Part shown: positions 59,949 through 64,000 of the stretch, in pieces
How the letters are laid out: each line of letters starts with the position of its first letter
Numbering within the stretch: position 1 is the stretch's first letter
Source: JAHFUS01 sp035689115
GTDB taxonomy: Bacteria; Actinomycetota; Acidimicrobiia; Acidimicrobiales; GCA-2861595
NCBI GenBank assembly: GCA_035689115.1
Contig: DASSMA010000047.1
Span: 1 to 64,000, forward strand
DNA length: 64,000 bases
Reading direction: 5' to 3'
Translations under genes and position numbers: made by a program
The notes under the pieces: generated by a model
The model's input: the letters and a program-made list of their open reading frames with translations, nothing else
Databases searched by the model: none
Told to the model about the DNA's origin: nothing

Positions 59949-61357
59949 GCCGTGGCGTCCAGCACGGTGCGCACGTCGTCGACGCTGGTGCGGGGGTTGA
60001 CGATGCAGATGCGCAGCATCGGCTCGCCCTCGAAGGCGGAGGGGACGACGAAGGCGGTGCCGGCGTCGAGCAGCCGCTTGGCCAGGGCGCAGTAGTCGGC
60101 GGTGGCCCAGCCGGCCCGGCGGAAGGCGACCACCGACAGCTCGGGCTCGACGACCAGGTCGAGGTGGGGCGCCTCGCGGACCAGCTCGGCCGCCGCCCGG
60201 GCGGTGGCCAGGCAGGCCTCGACGGCGTCCGCGTACGCCTTGGTGCCGTAGGCGGCCAGCGAGAACCACAGCGGCAGGCCCCGGGTGCGCCGGGTGAGGT
60301 GCAGGGCGTAGTCGGACGGGTTCCAGCCCGCCCCGCCGGTGATGGCGGCGTCGATGTCGAGGTAGCTGGAGTGCTGGGCGTGGCAGGCCCGGGCCAGCGA
60401 CGGGTCGCGGTAGAGCAGGGCGCAGGCGTCGAAGGGGGCGAAGAGCCATTTGTGGGGGTCGACGATGAGCGAGTCGACCCGCTCGATGCCGTCGAACCGT
60501 GGGCGGGCCGACGGCGCCGCCATTGCGGCACCGCCGTAGGCGGCGTCCACGTGGAGCCAGGTGCCGTGGCCGGCGCACACGTCGGCGACGGAGGCGATGT
60601 CGTCCACCAGGCCGAGGTTGGTGGACCCGGCGGTGGCCACCACCGCGAAGGCCCGCTCGCCCACCGAGGCCAGCACCGGCGCCAGCGCCTGGCCGGTGAG
60701 CTTCGGGCCGGGGACGGTGACCAGCTCGACGTCGAGGACCTCCGAGGCGGTCTGCATCGAGGTGTGCGACGACTGGCCCACCACCAGCGCCGCCCGCCCC
60801 TCGACCGGCCGCCGCCGGCGCCACTCGTGCCGGGCCGCCACCAGCGCCGAGAGGTTGCCCATGGTGCCGCCCGAGGCGAAGCAGCCGCCGGCCGACGCCG
60901 GCAGCCCGGCCAGGTCGGCGATCCACCGCAGGGCCTGGTTCTCGGCCCACACCGCCCCGGCCCCCTCCAGCCACGTGCCGCCGTAGATGGAGCAGGCGCT
61001 CACGACCATGTCGGCGATGATCGAGGTCTCGGTGGGGGCGGCCGGGATGAAGGCGAAGTAGCGGGGGAAGTCGGTGGACAGGCAGGCCGGCTCCAGCACG
61101 TCGGCGAACAGGCGCAGCACCTCGTCCTCGCCCAGCCCGTCGGCGGTCACGGTGGTCCCGGCCAGGCGGTCCAGCTCCTCCTGCGAGCGGGGGCGGCCGA
61201 GGGGGACGCCGTCGAGGTCGAGGCGGATCCGCCGGCGGGCGAACTCGAAGGCCCGCTCGCCGAACTCCTCGATGACGTCGTCGAAGTGGTGCATGTCGTC
61301 CCGGCACGCCTTCCGGGCGGCGTCGGCCTCGGCCAGGGCGTCGTCGGCGCTCGTCAC
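59945..61357 (-). CDS. PLP-dependent decarboxylase (group II, aromatic amino acid type)
   Basis: The 470-residue enzyme has the fold type I hallmarks: SGGTMGNLSAL near the phosphate site, the HVDAAYGG aspartate that contacts the pyridine ring, and DPHKWLFAPFDACALL with the catalytic lysine in HKW. Members decarboxylate L-DOPA, tryptophan, tyrosine, glutamate or aspartate; the residues that separate them cannot be judged reliably here. The GTG start at 61357 overlaps the substrate-binding protein's stop by four bases. The transport context points to amino acid or amine metabolism. Confidence 0.88.
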   Translation of the reverse strand: MTSADDALAEADAARKACRDDMHHFDDVIEEFGERAFEFARRRIRLDLDGVPLGRPRSQEELDRLAGTTVTADGLGEDEVLRLFADVLEPACLSTDFPRYFAFIPAAPTETSIIADMVVSACSIYGGTWLEGAGAVWAENQALRWIADLAGLPASAGGCFASGGTMGNLSALVAARHEWRRRRPVEGRAALVVGQSSHTSMQTASEVLDVELVTVPGPKLTGQALAPVLASVGERAFAVVATAGSTNLGLVDDIASVADVCAGHGTWLHVDAAYGGAAMAAPSARPRFDGIERVDSLIVDPHKWLFAPFDACALLYRDPSLARACHAQHSSYLDIDAAITGGAGWNPSDYALHLTRRTRGLPLWFSLAAYGTKAYADAVEACLATARAAAELVREAPHLDLVVEPELSVVAFRRAGWATADYCALAKRLLDAGTAFVVPSAFEGEPMLRICIVNPRTSVDDVRTVLDATA

Positions 61358-62515
61358 GTGCCGGACACCTTGGAGAAGCGGGCCTGCAGCTCGGCCTCCT
61401 CGGCCGGCGTGGTGCCGGCCCAGAAGTACAGGCGCCGGCGGGTGGCGTCGTCGGGGAACAGGATCGGGCTGGCGGCCAGCTTGGCGTTGTCGCCGCCCAT
61501 CGACGCCAGCGCCTCCTTGGTGCCGATGACCGGGCTCACGTACTGGACGGCGGCGGTGATGCGGGCGGCGTTGGCCGGGTCGTACGCGAAGTTCATCCAG
61601 TCGCCGGCGGCGGCCACGTTGGTGGCACCCCGGGGGATGATCATCGAGTCGAACCAGCGCATGCCGCCCTCGCTCGGGATCACGAAGCGCAGGTCGGGCC
61701 GGTCGGCCTGGAGCTGGAGCACGCCGCCCGACCAGGCCAGGCAGGCGGCGAAGGTGCCCTTCTTCAGCAGGTCCACGTACTCGTTGCCGGTGAACTTGGC
61801 GACCTGGCCCAGCGTGACCGCCTTCTCCATGCGGTCGAGGGCGGCCGACGCCCGATCGGCGGTGGCCCGGCTGGGGTCCTCGCCGTTGGCCAGCATGAAG
61901 AACCCGAGCACCTCGCGCATCTCCGACACCATGCCCACCCGCCCGTGAAGCGCGGGGTCGAGGAGGTCGGCGAACGAGTGGATGTCGCCGCCCGTGAGCT
62001 TGGGGTCGTAGGCGATGCCGGTGAAGCCGGCCTGCCACGGCAGGTGGTGGCGGGCGCCCGGGTCCCACGCCGTGCCCAGCAGGGCGGGGTCGAGGTTGGC
62101 GTGGTTGGGGATGCGCTCCAGCGGTATCTCGTTGAGGAGGCCCTTCGACAGCAGCTCGGCGACCAGCCAGTAGGTGGGGACGATGACGTCGAACCCGGTG
62201 GGCCTGCCCCTTCTCGAGGGTCGGCCCGAAGACCTTCTCGCGGCCGTAGCTGTTGTCGTTGTAGGCCTCCGAGTAGGAGACGGCGGTCTTCGTCTCCTGC
62301 TCGAAGCGCGACACCGTGCCCGGCTGCCCGGGCTGGTCGGGATCGATGTAGAGCGCCCAGTTGAGGACCTTGAGCCGGCCGGTGGACGGTCCGACGTCGC
62401 CGGCCGCGGCCGTGGACAGGCCGCCCTTCGAGCAGGCGGCGGCCAGGCCCATGGCCGCCGCGCCGGCGAGGAACGTCCTCCTCGACATCGGCGTCGTGTG
62501 CACGTTCCCTCTCAT
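61354..62515 (-). pseudogene. Frameshifted polyamine-type ABC substrate-binding lipoprotein
   Basis: The protein would start at the ATG at 62515 (or GTG at 62503 behind GAGAGG) with a twin-arginine lipoprotein signal: MSRRTFLAGAAAMGLAAACS. The mature part (LKVLNWALYIDPDQPGQPGT, VSRFEQETKTAVSYSEAYND) matches PotD/PotF-type periplasmic binding proteins. After EKGQ, near 62203, the frame breaks; one base removed restores PTGFDVIVPTYWLVAELLSK and on to the end (MVSEMREVLGFFM, ARFSKVSGT). This suggests a single extra G in a G/C run: either a true mutation or a read error. The rest of the gene is intact, which favours an error or a very recent event. Confidence 0.8.
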
Positions 62516-63852
62516 CGGTAGTCGTTGATGCGCAGCTGGAACCCCCAGAACATCGCCGCCAGGGCGACGAGCAGCAGGAGCGGCACGGCGCGGGGGAGGC
62601 GGGTGGCCCCGTCGGCGGCGTGGGACAGCCCGGCGAGGAACTGGTCGCGGTTCTGGCCGAGGATGGACTGGACGGAGAAGTTGAAGCCGTTGAAGTCGGC
62701 GCTGGCCGGGCCCACTGCCACCGCCCGGGCGGTGGCCGCGTCGGCCTTCCGGAGGGAGGCGATGGTGGTCTGGAAGCGCTGCCAGCGCAGCGCCGCCTCG
62801 GCCACCGCCGCCCGCTCGCGCGGGGAGTCGGCCGCCTCCGCCGCCTGCCCGAGCAGCCCGCCGGGAGCGCCGCCGGGTCGGCCCTCGCGGATCCCCAGCG
62901 CCACGTCGCCGTTCACCGGCTCGGCGGCCACCTGGGCGGCGCTGGCGTCGGCCGCCGTCCACTGGGCGCCGTCGCCCGTGATCAGGGCCAGCGTCTCGGC
63001 CGCCTTGGCGCCGAAGCCGGCGTTGCCCAGCTGGGCGGTGAGGGCGATGGAGTCGTAGCCGTGGCGGCGGGCCTCGGCCATGTCCCGACCGGTGGAGCCG
63101 TGGGCCACCAGCAACCACACCAGGCCGGCGGCGACGAGTGCGGTGGCCACCAACAGCGGCGGGTTCACCAGCCGCCGGCTGCCCCGGAAGACGACGACCT
63201 GGCCGGCGGCCAGGAGCCCGATCCCGACGACGAGGGCCAGCGAGGCGGCGGAGAGCGCCCGCTGCCGGTGGGCCTCGTCGTCCACCAGCGCCGAGCGGGC
63301 GTCGTCGGCCAGGCCGGCGGCGTCGCCCTGCACCAGTTCCTCGGCCAGCTTCACCGCCGAGACCAGGTAGGCGTTGGCGTCGGCCGTGCCGCTGCGGTTG
63401 GACGCCCGGGCCGCCTCCACCAGGCCGGCGTAGCGGGTCAGGGCGACCGAGATGGTGTCGAGGTGGGTGCGCAGGGCGGCGTCCCGCCCGGCCAGGGCGG
63501 CGATCTCCTCGACCTGCTGGTCGGCCCGGGCGAGGGCCTGCTCGTAGAGGCGGCGCTGCTCGGGGTCCTCGTCCCGGCCCGAGAGGAAGGCGGCGGTGGC
63601 GGCGGCGTCCGCCTCGGCCAGGCTCGAGACCAGCTCCTGGGTGGCGACCAGCACCGGACCGCTCGTGGTCTCCGCCCGGCGGGTGGCCGAGCGCATCTCC
63701 GCCGCCGACGCCCCGGCGGTGAGGGTGGCCAGCACCAGCACGGCGCCGGTGGCCAGCGACCACAGGCGGTACCGGCCGGGCGTGGTGCGCGACGCCGCCC
63801 GCAGCCTGGCCCCGGCCTGGCGGGCCGGGCTCCGCGTGGCGATCGCGGTCAT
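62512..63852 (-). CDS. GlnX-like membrane sensor protein
   Basis: The 446-residue product has a membrane segment at about 32-50, an outside helical domain of about 150 residues (SSLAEADAAATAAFLSGRDE, reminiscent of four-helix chemosensor modules), two central membrane segments (about 203-223 and 233-252), a second outside helical domain with MAEARRHGYDSIALTAQLGN, and a final membrane segment at about 421-438. That tandem four-helix layout, next to a binding lipoprotein and an FHA protein, resembles mycobacterial GlnX, which works with GlnH and PknG to sense amino acids. Orthology is inferred from layout and context. Both ends overlap neighbours by four bases. Confidence 0.55.
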   Translation of the reverse strand: MTAIATRSPARQAGARLRAASRTTPGRYRLWSLATGAVLVLATLTAGASAAEMRSATRRAETTSGPVLVATQELVSSLAEADAAATAAFLSGRDEDPEQRRLYEQALARADQQVEEIAALAGRDAALRTHLDTISVALTRYAGLVEAARASNRSGTADANAYLVSAVKLAEELVQGDAAGLADDARSALVDDEAHRQRALSAASLALVVGIGLLAAGQVVVFRGSRRLVNPPLLVATALVAAGLVWLLVAHGSTGRDMAEARRHGYDSIALTAQLGNAGFGAKAAETLALITGDGAQWTAADASAAQVAAEPVNGDVALGIREGRPGGAPGGLLGQAAEAADSPRERAAVAEAALRWQRFQTTIASLRKADAATARAVAVGPASADFNGFNFSVQSILGQNRDQFLAGLSHAADGATRLPRAVPLLLLVALAAMFWGFQLRINDYR

Positions 63853-64000
63853 GTGGCTGGCGCGTCCCGGACGACGGTGATCCGCGTGAACGTGCCGCAG
63901 TTGACGTAGTCGCCGTCGTGGAGGGCGGTGAGGGTGCCGCGCGGCACGGGCTGGTCGGCGCCGTTGACCCAGGTGCCGTTGGTGGACATCTCGTCGAGCA
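63849..64000 (-). CDS. C-terminal end of an FHA-domain protein, cut by the right edge
   Basis: About 50 codons are visible, reading LDEMSTNGTWVNGADQPVPR and then GDYVNCGTFTRITVV before the stop at 63849-63851. STNGTWVNG is the standard end of an FHA phosphothreonine-binding domain. The stop overlaps the membrane sensor's ATG (ATGA), so it heads that operon. The rest of the protein, possibly with other domains, is outside the window. Confidence 0.8.
   Translation of the reverse strand, partial: LDEMSTNGTWVNGADQPVPRGTLTALHDGDYVNCGTFTRITVVRDAPAT

Overview
The window is very GC-rich (roughly 70% or more by eye) and reads as one actinobacterial chromosome segment. Supporting signs are WXG100 proteins with an FtsK/EssC-type ATPase, an ANTAR protein, SpoIIE phosphatases, PASTA repeats, a UvrD2-like helicase with a CxxC finger, many GTG starts, and several probable leaderless promoters (TANNNT 5-7 nt before the start codon). 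The gene mix suggests a deep-branching lineage such as Acidimicrobiia, but that placement is inference. No rRNA, CRISPR array or complete insertion sequence was seen; there is one tRNA.

Region 1 (1-9470) looks like a decaying defence/accessory island. It holds a Type III restriction-modification pair (intact beta-class adenine methyltransferase, restriction subunit cut off just after Walker A), an unidentified gene fragment, a frameshifted remnant resembling the DarG antitoxin, a UvrD2-like helicase, a membrane NERD protein, and a two-gene module of a winged-helix/DUF6884-like protein plus a GIY-YIG/HARE-like protein.

Region 2 (10036-18746) holds a Dyp-type peroxidase with an uncharacterised partner, then signalling genes: a GAF-ANTAR protein, a PAS-GAF-SpoIIE phosphatase, a small membrane protein, a tandem HD-GYP/LuxR protein and a small alpha-beta barrel protein.

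Region 3 (18761-37730) is the main find, a type VII (ESX/WXG100) secretion-like locus. It has a secreted beta-propeller/PASTA protein, an FHA-winged-helix regulator, two WXG100 proteins read from a divergent palindromic promoter, a third WXG-like protein, an EspG-like protein, two orphans, a putative effector with a WXG-like head and a Vps62-like C-terminal domain, and a Ubl-FHA-EssC ATPase. The ATPase is translationally coupled to a pseudokinase-kinase, a MoxR ATPase, a DUF58 protein and a transglutaminase-fold membrane protein. Four promoters of this locus share one motif at identical spacing, which marks a locus-specific regulon.

Region 4 (37739-49794) carries a lipoprotein, a SAM methyltransferase, a PAS-PAS-GGDEF-EAL protein, the glycogen-to-trehalose operon glgX-treY-treZ coupled to a thioredoxin-reductase-like flavoprotein, and two tiny acidic proteins around strong hairpins.

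Region 5 (49840-64000) carries a GAF-SpoIIE-HATPase phosphatase, tRNA-Val(GAC), a ClC channel, a Cu/Zn superoxide dismutase-like protein, an ECF sigma/anti-sigma pair upstream of an ABC exporter, an aldo/keto reductase, a PLP decarboxylase, a frameshifted polyamine-type substrate-binding lipoprotein, a GlnX-like membrane sensor and the end of an FHA protein. The last three recall the mycobacterial PknG-GlnH-GlnX sensing unit.
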